From Saccharopolyspora dendranthemae (GTDB lineage Bacteria > Actinomycetota > Actinomycetes > Mycobacteriales > Pseudonocardiaceae): a DNA stretch of 64,000 nucleotides. The DNA lies in assembly GCF_007829955.1 (NCBI RefSeq), contig NZ_VIWX01000002.1:1178001-1242000 (forward strand). The letters run 5' to 3'. Under the pieces are notes generated by a model. The model ran no database searches. It saw only the letters and a program-made list of their open reading frames with translations, and was not told the DNA's origin. The translations under genes were made by a program, and so were the position numbers. This document shows, one piece after another, positions 8,306 through 17,076 of the stretch (positions within the stretch are counted from its first letter, which is position 1; every line of letters starts with the position of its first letter).

Positions 8306-9352
8306 GTGGCCATCGACGACGATCCGTTGGACAGCAACGACGGGGACTGGCGGATCTACCGCGGCACCGGGCGGGCGGGCGAAACGCCGCTCCGGTCGTT
8401 GCCGGAACCGCCGCCGTGGCGCCGGTTCCGCGGCACCGGCTCGGTGGCGGTCCCCGCCGAGGACGACGGGGAGACCGCGCGGCGCATCGGCGGCGCGGAT
8501 CAGCGGCCTCGCACCCCGCACCGGCACGAGGTCGAGATGGTCAACGCCGCGATCCACCTCCGCCGCCCGCTGCTGGTGACAGGCCGCCCCGGCACCGGGA
8601 AATCGAGCCTGGCCTACCTCATCGCACGGGAGCTCGGGCTGGGGCCGGTCCTGCGCTGGCCGGTGACCAGCCGAACCGAGCTCACCGGCGGGCTCTACCA
8701 CTACGACGCGATCGCGCGGGTGCAGGAAGCCGGGACCCGCCGGGATGGCGAAGACCCGCCCGACATCGGTGATTTCATCCGGCTGGGCCCGCTCGGCACG
8801 GCGCTGCTGCCCTACGAGCTCCCCAGGGTCCTGCTCATCGACGAGCTGGACAAGAGCGACATCGACCTGCCCAACGACCTGCTCAACGTCGTCGAGGAAG
8901 GCGAGTACGAGATCCCCGAGCTGGTCCGCGTCGCCAAGCGGCAGCCGAACGTCACGGTGCTCACCCATGACGAGGCAGGAGGCGCCGAGGTGCGTCGTGG
9001 CGTGGTTCGCTGCCGGGCGTTCCCGATCGTCATCATCACCACCAACGGCGAGCGCGAGTTCCCCCCGGCGTTCCTGCGCCGGTGCCTCAAGCTGGACCTC
9101 GAACCACCGACCTCGGATCAGCTGGCATCCATGGTCGCGGCCCAGTTCGGCGACACCGACCGCGTCGACATCGCCCACCTGGTGCGGGAATTCCTGCAGC
9201 GCAGCGACGAGGTCGGCGGTCTGGCCGCGGATCAGCTGCTCAACTCCGTGCACCTGGCCGTGCAGATGGCCACGTCCGGCACGGCCGACGAGGACGAGTG
9301 GCAGGGACTCCTGCAGGCGGTGTGGCACTCGCTGTCAGCGGAGTCGGAATGA
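8306..9352 (+). CDS. MoxR-type AAA+ ATPase of the VMAP system
   Basis: The 348-residue protein has Walker A GRPGTGKSS (about residue 97), Walker B VLLIDELDKSD (about 174) and the sensor-1/arginine-finger region TTNGEREFPPAFLRRC (about 240). This is the MoxR clade pattern. MoxR ATPases remodel partner proteins, usually together with a vWA-domain protein. The N-terminal 80 residues are low-complexity and acidic/arginine-rich. GTG start with AAAGGG upstream. The stop codon overlaps the next start (ATGA at 9349-9352), so translation with the vWA/NB-ARC/TPR protein is coupled. Confidence 0.85.
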   Translation: MAIDDDPLDSNDGDWRIYRGTGRAGETPLRSLPEPPPWRRFRGTGSVAVPAEDDGETARRIGGADQRPRTPHRHEVEMVNAAIHLRRPLLVTGRPGTGKSSLAYLIARELGLGPVLRWPVTSRTELTGGLYHYDAIARVQEAGTRRDGEDPPDIGDFIRLGPLGTALLPYELPRVLLIDELDKSDIDLPNDLLNVVEEGEYEIPELVRVAKRQPNVTVLTHDEAGGAEVRRGVVRCRAFPIVIITTNGEREFPPAFLRRCLKLDLEPPTSDQLASMVAAQFGDTDRVDIAHLVREFLQRSDEVGGLAADQLLNSVHLAVQMATSGTADEDEWQGLLQAVWHSLSAESE

Positions 9353-12300
9353 CCGATCCGCCGACCACCCCTCCCCCGGCCGAGCTCACCTATCGCGACG
9401 TCCGCGACGCGCTCTGGCTGGCCCGGCGGATCGTCGGCGACGACGCTGTCAGCACCACCGAGCAGAACACCGCAGATCCCCTGCCGCCGCCCGAAGAGGA
9501 CCTGCCGGAGCCGAGCCCGCCGGAGGAACCCACCGGGTCGCGGGACCGGCAGGACCTCGGCCCGCAGTCGCGACGACTGCTGCCGCCGGGCCTGCTCGGC
9601 ACCCCCGGCCAGACGACCACCGCTCCGGTGGTCTCCTCCGCAGCGCCGAAGCTGCGCCGGGCCGGCGAACTGGCGCGGGCGTTGCGGCCGTTCGCGCGGG
9701 CGGTGCCGTCGCGGTGGAAGACCGAGCTCGACGAGGAGGCCACAGCGGTGCGCGCCGCCGAGTCCGGCCAGTGGATCCCGGTGTGGCGCCCGGCCGAGGC
9801 GCGTCGCTTCGACGTCGCGCTGGTCGTGGACACCGCCGCGTCGATGGAGCTGTGGCGGCCCGCGGTGGGCGAGTTCCGGCGCATGCTGGAACGTCTCGGG
9901 GCCTTCCGCGACGTCCGCGTCTTCCACGTCGACTGCTCGGCTCAGACCGCCGGCGAGCTCGTGATCACCGCCGAGGGATCGGACCAGGCGCGCGGCTGGC
10001 GCGAACTCCTCGACCCGGCGGGCGAACGCCTGGTCCTGGTGGCCAGCGACACGATCGGAGCGGGATGGCGCAGCGGCGCCGTCGCCCGACTGCTCGCCCG
10101 TTGGGGCGCTCGCACACCCACGGCGGTGCTGCACACGATGCCGCGCCGGCTCTGGCACTGGGGCGGGATCGCGCCACGACCGGTGCGCCTCTCGACGCCC
10201 GCCGCGGGCTCTCCCCATCAGCGCCTGCGTGCGCACTTCCGCGTCGAACCGGCCGAGTTCCACACCCCGGGAGCGGTACCGATCCCGGTGCTGGAGCAGT
10301 CGGCCGAATGGCTCGAGGGCTGGTCGCAGCTGGTAGCTCGGCCCGGTTCGGGCTGGATCGAGACCACCGCGGTGCTCGCCGACCCGCTGACCCCCGAGGA
10401 GGAGGTCACCGACGAAGCGCCCGAGGTCGACGACGAGACCGCCGAGGATCAGCTGCTGCGGTTCCGCACCTTCGCGTCCCCGCAGGCCTTCGAACTGGCC
10501 GGCCTGCTGGCGGCAGTGCCGCTCAGCACTCCGATCATGCGCCAGGTCCAGCGGGTGATGCTGCCCGACTCCGACCTCTCGGTGCTGGCAGAGGTGGTGC
10601 TCGGCGGCCTCCTCGAACGCATCCGCCCCAGCACGTCGGCGCGGGATCCCGCCACGCCCACGCACGACTTCAAGGACGGGCTGCGCGCCGAACTGCTCTC
10701 CACCGGGCACCGCGCCGATTCCGTGCGCGTCGCCAGGGTGATCGCCGACTGGGGCGATCACAATCCGGCTCTGCGAAACTTCAAAGAAGCCGTCGATCAC
10801 CCGGAATCCGCGAATTATCCAGATTTCAACGACGAGAACGCGCCCTATCTCGAAGTCCAGCGAACACTGCTGCGCGCGCTCAGCGGAGCGCATCTGGGGC
10901 GCGCCAATCACATCGGGCGAGAGATGTTGAGAAGGATTGCGGACGAGCCGAGCGTCGCGGTGAAATCAGCTGAGATTCCGATTTCACCTTGGCGGCCGGA
11001 TCGCGAAAGCGAGCCGATGGAAGACGAGCAAGCGAAGGAAGACCAATTGACGCCGACCCAGTCTCTGCCCGGCCGAGCAGAGGCAGCACCATCCCTCCCA
11101 GAAGGAGGTGACGTGACCGCACCCGGTTACGCCCAGCCAGCAGAAGGTGGTCCACCCGCCGATCAGCCCACCGTCTGGGGCGGCGAGATCCCGCTCCGCA
11201 ACCCGGGATTCGTGGGCCGAAGCGAACTCCTCGAGCAGTTGCACTCCCAGCTCGCCGAGCCCGGCACGACCGCCGTTCTCCCGGAAGCGCTGCACGGGCT
11301 CGGCGGCGTGGGCAAGACGCAGACCGTCGTCGAGTACATCTACCGCCACGCGGCCGACTACGACCTCATCTGGTGGGTCAGCGCCGAACGCCTCACCCAG
11401 ATCAGGGCCGGTTTCGTCGAGCTCGCCAGGCAGATCGGCCTGCCCGCCGCCAGCACCGCCGAAGCGGCCGTGGCCTCCGTGGTCGATGCGCTGCGCAGGC
11501 GAACCCCGTTCGCGCGGTGGCTCCTGGTCTTCGACAACGCCGACCGGCCGGACGACCTGCGCCCGTTCATCCCGGCCGTCGGCGGGCACGTCATCGTGAC
11601 CTCCCGCAACCCCGACTGGTCCGGGATCGCGCGCACCGTCGAGGTCGACCTGTTCACCCGCCGGGAGAGCGAGGAGCTGCTGCGCAGGCGGGACGACACG
11701 ATCGGCCAGGACGAGGCGGACCTGCTGGCCGACGCGCTCGGCGACCTGCCCCTGGCGATCGAGCAGGCCTCGGCCTGGCGCTCGCAGACCGGGATGCCGG
11801 TGCGGGAGTACATCGAACTGCTCAACGCGGGGCGCAGCGAGTTGCTCGAATCGACCAACCGCAGCGACACCGACCTCCCGGTCGCGGCGGTGTGGAACGT
11901 GACGTTGTCGCGGTTGCGCACCGAGCATCCCGCGGCGCTCCAACTCCTGCAGATATGTGCGTTTTTCGGCCCGGAACCGATCAGCCGGGATTATTTCTCG
12001 CACGCCCGCGGAATTCCGGTTCCCGATGAGTTGCGCGAAGCGATCATGGATCCGATCAAGCTCAACAGAGCCATTCGTGAATTCAGCCGGTACAGCCTCG
12101 CGAAAATTGATCACCGCAGAAACACCCTGCAACTCCACAGACTGGTGCAAACCGTCCTGCGGAATCAGGTCGCGGCCGAAGAACATGAAGACATGCGCCA
12201 CATCGTGCACCTGCTGCTCGCTTCCGGTGCACCGTCGGATCCGACCGAGTCGGAGAACTGGCCGCGCTACGAGAACATGCTCCCCCACTTCGCCCTCTCC

Positions 12301-13647
12301 GGAGCCGCGCGCTGCGACGACGAGTGGGTCCGCAGGGTCTCGGTGCACCTGATCCAGTTCCTGCTCAACATCGGGGACTACGAAGGCGCCCGGGACCTCT
12401 CCGGCGAGGCGTGGCAGGAACTCACCGCCAAGCTCGGCGAAACCCATCTCGACACCCTCCAGATGGCCCGGCAGCACGGCATCGCGCTGCGGCGCTTCGG
12501 GCAGCTGCGCAAGGGGCGCGATCTCAACCAGCGGACCTACCGGCTGTTGCAGGACCAGGTCGAGCCCGACAGCGAGCACCTCATGACCATGGCCGACGTC
12601 CTGGCCACCGATCAGCGCGTCCACGGCGAGTTCGCCCAGGAGCTGGAGACCCGCAAGGACGTCCACGACAGGGCACGCAGGCTGCTGGGCGAGGACGATC
12701 CCGAAACACTGCGCTACGCCTACAACTACTGCGGCGCGCTCCGCCTGGCGGGCCAGTTCTCCCGCGCCCGCGAGCTCGACGAGCAGACCTGGCGCAAGCG
12801 GGTCGAGCTGCTGGGTTCCGACAACGTCGGCACACTGTCCTCGCTCAACGCGCTGGCGATCGACCAGCGCGAGTGCGGGCAGTACTGGGACGCCGAGCGC
12901 ACGCAGGCCGACGCGCTGGCGAAGGAACGCAGGCTCTTCGGCGACGATCACGCGACCACCCGCGCCGCGGCGCGGAGCCTGGCCGTGGCGAAGCTGCGCA
13001 CCGGTGACTACGAGGCCGCGCACGAGCTGGCCGTGGAGTGCCACGAGCGCGCGGTCCGGCGACTCGGCCCGGTCCACGAGGACTCCGCGACGACGCTGAT
13101 GAACGTCTCGGCGAGCCATCGCAAGCTCCGCGAGCTGGAGAAGGCGCTCGAGCTGGGCGAGCAGAGCGCGGAGACGCTGGCCAGGGCCAACGGATCCGAG
13201 CACCCGTTCACCCTGGTGACCTTGACCAACCTCGCGGTGATCAACCGGCTGCTGGGCAAGCCGGATCAGGCGCTCAAGCTCAACCAGCGGCTGGTGAGCG
13301 CCTTCCGCTCGGCGTTCACCGCCGACCACCCGTTCGCCCTGGTCGCGGCGACGAACATGGCCAGCGACCTGGCGGCGGGCGGCGATGCCGAGGCCGCGCA
13401 CGAGCTGGACGAGGACACCGCGGCGCGGTTCGAGCGGGTGCTCGGCGCCGAGCACCCGGCGACGCTGGCGGCGACGTTCAACCGGTCGCTCGACCTTGCC
13501 CTGCTCGGCAGGCACGACGAGTCGGCGATCCTGCAGAGCAAGGCGGTGCAGGCGCTGCGCGGCGCGCTCGGATCCGAGCATCCCGACGTCCTGGCGGCGG
13601 CCGCGGGCGTCCGCCTCGACACCGAGACGGACACGATGCAGCTCTAG
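9349..13647 (+). CDS. vWA-like/NB-ARC/TPR protein (FxsT type)
   Basis: The 1432-residue protein has three parts. Residues about 100-400 form a SAV_2336-type vWA-like domain with FDVALVVDTAASM near 160. About 620-900 is an NB-ARC STAND ATPase: Walker A HGLGGVGKT near 650, Walker B WLLVFDNAD, VTSRN sensor, and GDLPLAIEQ as the GLPL motif. About 990-1430 is a TPR array with repeated EHP...L...N units. This architecture is that of FxSxx-COOH-system TPR proteins, which act as NTP-driven sensors. The MIDAS-like motif reads DxAxS instead of DxSxS. GC content drops at about 10.77-11.05 kb and 11.94-12.19 kb, at or near domain borders. Its stop overlaps that of the convergent HExxH gene. Confidence 0.85.
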   Translation: MTDPPTTPPPAELTYRDVRDALWLARRIVGDDAVSTTEQNTADPLPPPEEDLPEPSPPEEPTGSRDRQDLGPQSRRLLPPGLLGTPGQTTTAPVVSSAAPKLRRAGELARALRPFARAVPSRWKTELDEEATAVRAAESGQWIPVWRPAEARRFDVALVVDTAASMELWRPAVGEFRRMLERLGAFRDVRVFHVDCSAQTAGELVITAEGSDQARGWRELLDPAGERLVLVASDTIGAGWRSGAVARLLARWGARTPTAVLHTMPRRLWHWGGIAPRPVRLSTPAAGSPHQRLRAHFRVEPAEFHTPGAVPIPVLEQSAEWLEGWSQLVARPGSGWIETTAVLADPLTPEEEVTDEAPEVDDETAEDQLLRFRTFASPQAFELAGLLAAVPLSTPIMRQVQRVMLPDSDLSVLAEVVLGGLLERIRPSTSARDPATPTHDFKDGLRAELLSTGHRADSVRVARVIADWGDHNPALRNFKEAVDHPESANYPDFNDENAPYLEVQRTLLRALSGAHLGRANHIGREMLRRIADEPSVAVKSAEIPISPWRPDRESEPMEDEQAKEDQLTPTQSLPGRAEAAPSLPEGGDVTAPGYAQPAEGGPPADQPTVWGGEIPLRNPGFVGRSELLEQLHSQLAEPGTTAVLPEALHGLGGVGKTQTVVEYIYRHAADYDLIWWVSAERLTQIRAGFVELARQIGLPAASTAEAAVASVVDALRRRTPFARWLLVFDNADRPDDLRPFIPAVGGHVIVTSRNPDWSGIARTVEVDLFTRRESEELLRRRDDTIGQDEADLLADALGDLPLAIEQASAWRSQTGMPVREYIELLNAGRSELLESTNRSDTDLPVAAVWNVTLSRLRTEHPAALQLLQICAFFGPEPISRDYFSHARGIPVPDELREAIMDPIKLNRAIREFSRYSLAKIDHRRNTLQLHRLVQTVLRNQVAAEEHEDMRHIVHLLLASGAPSDPTESENWPRYENMLPHFALSGAARCDDEWVRRVSVHLIQFLLNIGDYEGARDLSGEAWQELTAKLGETHLDTLQMARQHGIALRRFGQLRKGRDLNQRTYRLLQDQVEPDSEHLMTMADVLATDQRVHGEFAQELETRKDVHDRARRLLGEDDPETLRYAYNYCGALRLAGQFSRARELDEQTWRKRVELLGSDNVGTLSSLNALAIDQRECGQYWDAERTQADALAKERRLFGDDHATTRAAARSLAVAKLRTGDYEAAHELAVECHERAVRRLGPVHEDSATTLMNVSASHRKLRELEKALELGEQSAETLARANGSEHPFTLVTLTNLAVINRLLGKPDQALKLNQRLVSAFRSAFTADHPFALVAATNMASDLAAGGDAEAAHELDEDTAARFERVLGAEHPATLAATFNRSLDLALLGRHDESAILQSKAVQALRGALGSEHPDVLAAAAGVRLDTETDTMQL

Positions 13648-15452
13648 CCCGCGGCGAACCACTCCGCGAACTCGACAGCAGGAGGAGGCGCACCGCCGAG
13701 AGCCACGACTCGGCGGTGGACCTCGACCACGAGCTCCGGGTGGGACACCAGGGTCCCTCCGGTGCGCGCTCCGGAAGCGCGCATCGCCAGCCCGAGCCCC
13801 ACCCAGGCTCCGTGGTCGCCCCCGTCGATCGCCAGTGCTTCGACGTACCCCCGCAGCGCTCGTTCCGGGCTGCCGGCCACGAGCGCCACATCGGGGTCCT
13901 GGGCGAGGCGGTCGAATGCAGGCGGGTCGAGGGCTCGCAGCCGCAGCAACCGGGGCCGGGCGGAGGTCCCGACGCGCCGCCGGTCGGCGACGACCGCTCC
14001 TTCGCCCACGTCCGGCGGGGTTCCGCGGCACGACCACGCGTCGACGGCAGCGCGCACCACGCTCTCGTCCGGCGCGAGGTTGCGGATCCTCCAAGCCAGC
14101 CGGTGTTCCTCGCACAGCGCCGCCGCGATCTCCGCGGTCTCGGGAGAGACTTCCACCTCCTCGCTCGCCGCGAGCCGCCGGGCTACGGCCCCGACCAGCC
14201 CGCGGCCCAGCGCGGTCAGCCCGGCGGCGGAGTCGATCGAGGCCATCGCGCGGCGAAGTTGTTCGCGGTGGTGGGCCAAGTGGAAATCCGCCTGCCGCCG
14301 GGCGGATTCCTCGCCGGTGTTCCTGCGCAGCTCCCAGAACTCGACCACGGCGGCGAAGGAGTACACGCCGTGCAGCAGCCCCGGGAGCGGCCGCGGGTCG
14401 GCGCGCCACGGGGCGAGGTACCGCGTTCCGTCGTCGACCGCGATCTCGACGAGGTTCATCAGCGCGTTGAGCTTGTTGTGCTGGAGCTCGTGGACCAGCA
14501 CCTCCGCCATCATCTCGGGCGAGGCCACTGGTGACATCGCGATGGCGCCGAACGCGCCGCGCGAGGAGGCGCCAATCGTTCCCGACTCCGGTTCCAGCGG
14601 ACTGATCGTGCCGATGCATGCCGCGAGTTCCCGGGCCCGCTCGGGCTGGAGCTCACTGAGCTCCGCCCACGCCGCGTCGATCAGCTTGGTCCACTCCCCG
14701 CGTTCGTCCTCGTCCAACGGGCGCGGCGGGCGCGGATCGCCGAACTCCCGGTAGGGATCGTGGTCGTCGATCGCCACCGTCAGCTCACCGGCCGCCGAGC
14801 GCGGCGTGGTGTGCGACCAAGAACGGGTGAAGTGCGGCGAATCGGCGTCCAGCCGGAGGTCCAGGCTCCGCCGCAGGGCGGTGAGCTCCGCTCCCCCGGG
14901 AACGCTGCGCAGCTCGGCCCGGGCGACGGGGAAGCTCATCCGGACGCGGACCCACCCCAGCGACGGCAGCACGACGCAGCCGTGGGAAACGGGAACCGTT
15001 AGTGCGAAGGGGATCCCGGTGCGCAGTGCGGCCGCTGCCGCCACCAGGTTCAGGTGTTCCAGGTCCAGGTCGCCGCTCTGCTGCGCCTGGTGCAGGACGT
15101 GCCGGAGCCACACCCCCACGCCCGGGCTCATCAGGACCGCCCGGACCTCTTCGGCCGAGCGGGTCTCGGCGCGTTCGAGCAGTCGCCAGGCCGCGTCGAC
15201 GGCCGCGGAAGACCGCTGGTCGACAGCCGTTTCCAGGACGGCACGCAGCTGCAGGCGGCGTCGGCTCCACTCGCTGGTGGCCAGCGCCCGCATCGTTGCG
15301 GTGCCGGCCGTTCCGCTGCACAGCTGCCCGAACAACTCCGGGCTGAGCCGGTGCATCCGAAGCGCGTCCCGCTCGCTCGCCGGAACGGTCAGCGGCTCCC
15401 GGCCGTCGGCCCGCGCGAAGCGTTCGCTAATCGCTCTGGCCCTGGATCTCAT
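13644..15452 (-). CDS. HExxH-motif peptide-modifying enzyme (aKG-type peptide beta-hydroxylase family)
   Basis: The 602-residue protein carries HELQH at about residues 321-325, in the setting VLVHELQHNKLNALMNL. This is the signature of HExxH proteins found next to FxSxx-COOH precursor peptides. Members of this family are now generally annotated as 2-oxoglutarate-dependent peptide beta-hydroxylases rather than proteases; that assignment is from knowledge of the family, not visible here. In many relatives the domain is fused to or beside a radical SAM maturase (FxsB); none is present here. The ATG lies inside the 3' end of the precursor gene (26-base overlap), implying coupled translation. It ends on a CTAG shared with the stop of the convergent TPR gene. 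Confidence 0.75.
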   Translation of the reverse strand: MRSRARAISERFARADGREPLTVPASERDALRMHRLSPELFGQLCSGTAGTATMRALATSEWSRRRLQLRAVLETAVDQRSSAAVDAAWRLLERAETRSAEEVRAVLMSPGVGVWLRHVLHQAQQSGDLDLEHLNLVAAAAALRTGIPFALTVPVSHGCVVLPSLGWVRVRMSFPVARAELRSVPGGAELTALRRSLDLRLDADSPHFTRSWSHTTPRSAAGELTVAIDDHDPYREFGDPRPPRPLDEDERGEWTKLIDAAWAELSELQPERARELAACIGTISPLEPESGTIGASSRGAFGAIAMSPVASPEMMAEVLVHELQHNKLNALMNLVEIAVDDGTRYLAPWRADPRPLPGLLHGVYSFAAVVEFWELRRNTGEESARRQADFHLAHHREQLRRAMASIDSAAGLTALGRGLVGAVARRLAASEEVEVSPETAEIAAALCEEHRLAWRIRNLAPDESVVRAAVDAWSCRGTPPDVGEGAVVADRRRVGTSARPRLLRLRALDPPAFDRLAQDPDVALVAGSPERALRGYVEALAIDGGDHGAWVGLGLAMRASGARTGGTLVSHPELVVEVHRRVVALGGAPPPAVEFAEWFAAG

Positions 15453-15591
15453 CGGCAGGTGCGGTGCCGCTGCCGGTCAGCTCGCGTTCGAGAGCTGCCA
15501 CCAGTTCCGGTGAGCGGGTGGTGCGGAGCTCTGCCAGCGACATCGTTGTCAGGTCCGGCAGCTCTGACATCAGGTCCCCGATCGAGGTCAT
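15427..15591 (-). CDS. 54-aa precursor-like peptide (FxSxx-COOH-type leader, no FxSxx tail)
   Basis: The 54-residue peptide has a body resembling FxSxx-COOH precursors: LPDLTTMSLAEL, then PELVAALERELTG, a short acidic amphipathic leader. The expected C-terminal FxSxx is absent and the tail reads GTAPADEIQGQSD. The start at 15591 is strongly supported by GGGGAGG six bases upstream. The reading frame is open to 15735, but no better start exists there. The downstream HExxH gene starts inside it, which makes it the likely substrate. It may be a RiPP-like signal or a protein partner rather than a cyclophane precursor. Confidence 0.65.
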   Translation of the reverse strand: MTSIGDLMSELPDLTTMSLAELRTTRSPELVAALERELTGSGTAPADEIQGQSD

Positions 15592-15750
15592 GCTCAGCCT
15601 CCCCAGTGATTGGACAACCCCGTGGTTGCGCATGCCTCCAATGTCATTCTCCCCCAGGGCGTCAGCGCGGAACATGGTCCGATCGGGGGCGGCAGGCCGG
15701 TCCGTGCGAACCACCGCAACCGCCGTGCGCGGCAACTCCGATTAGCCCGC

Positions 15751-16587
15751 TCACCCGTCCGCACCAACGTCGGTCACGATCTCGCGGACCCGCCGGACGG
15801 GCAGCGAGTCACCCTCCACCTCCCGCAGCGCGCGGACCAGTTCCTGCACACCTCCGTCGTAGTTCCGGCAGGTCGTCACGATGTTCATCACGTGCAGGCG
15901 GGCGCGCGGATTCCCCGCCACCGAGTTGCGGATCTCCGGGCGGAGTTGGCCGAGCAGCAGCTTGCGGCTCTCGTCGTCGGCGACGGTCGGCACCTCCAGC
16001 AGGGCGTCCACCAACGCGAAGATCTCCGCTGCCGCGGTGGCTGAGGCGCGGGCGGCGGTGTGCGGTCCGGGATCCGACCCGCCCAGCGGCGGGCTCGGAT
16101 GTTCCGGATCCCCGCCGAGCGTCCGCAGCAGCTGCTCGGCGCCCGCCTCGCTGAACTCCCGCACGAAGTAGTGGGACGCGCTGTAGGGCTGCAGGAACAG
16201 CGGGATGCCGCCGAGGTCTCCGCCGGGAAGGACCACGGGGAGGACCTTGCGGAACCACACCTCGCGATCGGAGTGCAGGAGTTCGCGCAGCAGCGCGGTT
16301 TCCGTCTGGATCCCGCGATGGACTTTCGAGGGTGCAGAGCCGTCCCCCATGCGGGCCAACATCGGTGAGGCGATCACCAGCACGAAGTCCGCGGCGCGCA
16401 TCTCGGAGATGGCCCAGGCCAGCCAGTCCCGCCGGTCCTGGTTGTCCCACCGGTCGAGCTCGGCGTCGACTCCCTGGGCTCGCAGGAACGTCGCGAACTC
16501 CCGGACGTGGTTCATGTGGTCTTCGGCGTCGTGGGCGTAGGAGACGAACACCCGGGGCCCTCGGGAGCCGTGGGATTCCGATGACAT
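15751..16587 (-). CDS. SEFIR/TIR-like effector with C-terminal effector-associated domain
   Basis: The 278-residue protein starts with a SEFIR (TIR-like) domain: RVFVSYAHDAEDHMNHV at residues about 12-28, VDAELDRWD near 45, and DFVLVIASPML near 70. Residues about 190-275 repeat the adaptor's effector-associated domain (LVDALLEVPTVADDESRK and VEGDSLPVRRVREIV against LVSALLRVP and VEGNSLPMHEVDRII). In known conflict systems such paired EADs recruit an effector to the signalling core. TIR/SEFIR domains act by assembly and in some cases by NAD consumption; no activity is shown here. The start is the second of adjacent GTG/ATG codons after AAAGG. It heads the minus-strand operon, 159 bases before the precursor-like gene. 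Confidence 0.78.
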   Translation of the reverse strand: MSSESHGSRGPRVFVSYAHDAEDHMNHVREFATFLRAQGVDAELDRWDNQDRRDWLAWAISEMRAADFVLVIASPMLARMGDGSAPSKVHRGIQTETALLRELLHSDREVWFRKVLPVVLPGGDLGGIPLFLQPYSASHYFVREFSEAGAEQLLRTLGGDPEHPSPPLGGSDPGPHTAARASATAAAEIFALVDALLEVPTVADDESRKLLLGQLRPEIRNSVAGNPRARLHVMNIVTTCRNYDGGVQELVRALREVEGDSLPVRRVREIVTDVGADG

Positions 16588-16667
16588 CACTGGCCTTTCA
16601 CCGGCGGAGCGGATCTTCCAGTCTCATCCGGGCCGCGCCCGGTGTCATGCGCCCGTGGTTGCAACCA

Positions 16668-17066
16668 TCACCCTCTCGCGGGGCGGAAGTACGGGACCAC
16701 CTCGTGCTCCGGTTCCGGTCCCGAGGGCTCGAACGCGACCTGGACGCGCATGTCGGTGAGGTCGGCCTCGCCATCGACCTCGTCGAGACGGGTCCACCAC
16801 CAGGGACCTTCGTCGAGTTCGACGATCCCGACCACCAGGCGGAACGATCCGCCGTCGGGGAGCTTGTGGTGCACCGCGGACCAGGAGACGACGCGCCCGG
16901 CCCCGCTCGCCGCGACCTGCTCCACGTCGTCGTCCGGCGCGATGGGGGTGTGCGGGCTCAGGTACTCGCCGGTGTCGCGGCGTCGCGGGAGGCGGAGTTC
17001 GCCGAGGCGGGTTCCGTCGAAGAACGCCGCGCTGGCGCGGTCTCTGGCGACCGGGACGAGGGCCAT
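16668..17066 (-). CDS. DUF35 OB-fold protein lacking the zinc ribbon cysteines
   Basis: The 132-residue protein has the DUF35/ChsH2-type layout: an N-terminal FFDGTRLGELRLPRRRDTG ribbon region and a C-terminal OB-fold (GRVVSWSAVHHKLP, FRLVVGIVELDEGPWWWTRL, VQVAFEPSG). These proteins partner SCP2/thiolase-like enzymes in side-chain or acyl-CoA metabolism. The four cysteines that normally bind zinc in the ribbon are missing; the ribbon region has none. It starts 10 bases after the thiolase-like gene, so the two are almost certainly one operon and one complex. Confidence 0.75.
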   Translation of the reverse strand: MALVPVARDRASAAFFDGTRLGELRLPRRRDTGEYLSPHTPIAPDDDVEQVAASGAGRVVSWSAVHHKLPDGGSFRLVVGIVELDEGPWWWTRLDEVDGEADLTDMRVQVAFEPSGPEPEHEVVPYFRPARG

Positions 17067-17076
17067 CGAGCCTCCT

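Noticed and set aside
10984..14619. 1211-aa minus-strand open frame
   Set aside because: It is antisense to the vWA/NB-ARC/TPR gene and the HExxH gene; its composition (Gly/Arg/Asp-rich) is that of a shadow frame in GC-rich DNA and no family motif is present.
15592..15735. Longer version of the precursor-like gene (102 aa)
   Set aside because: The frame is open upstream of 15591, but the strong GGGGAGG six bases before that ATG and the family length of the peptide favour the 54-aa product.
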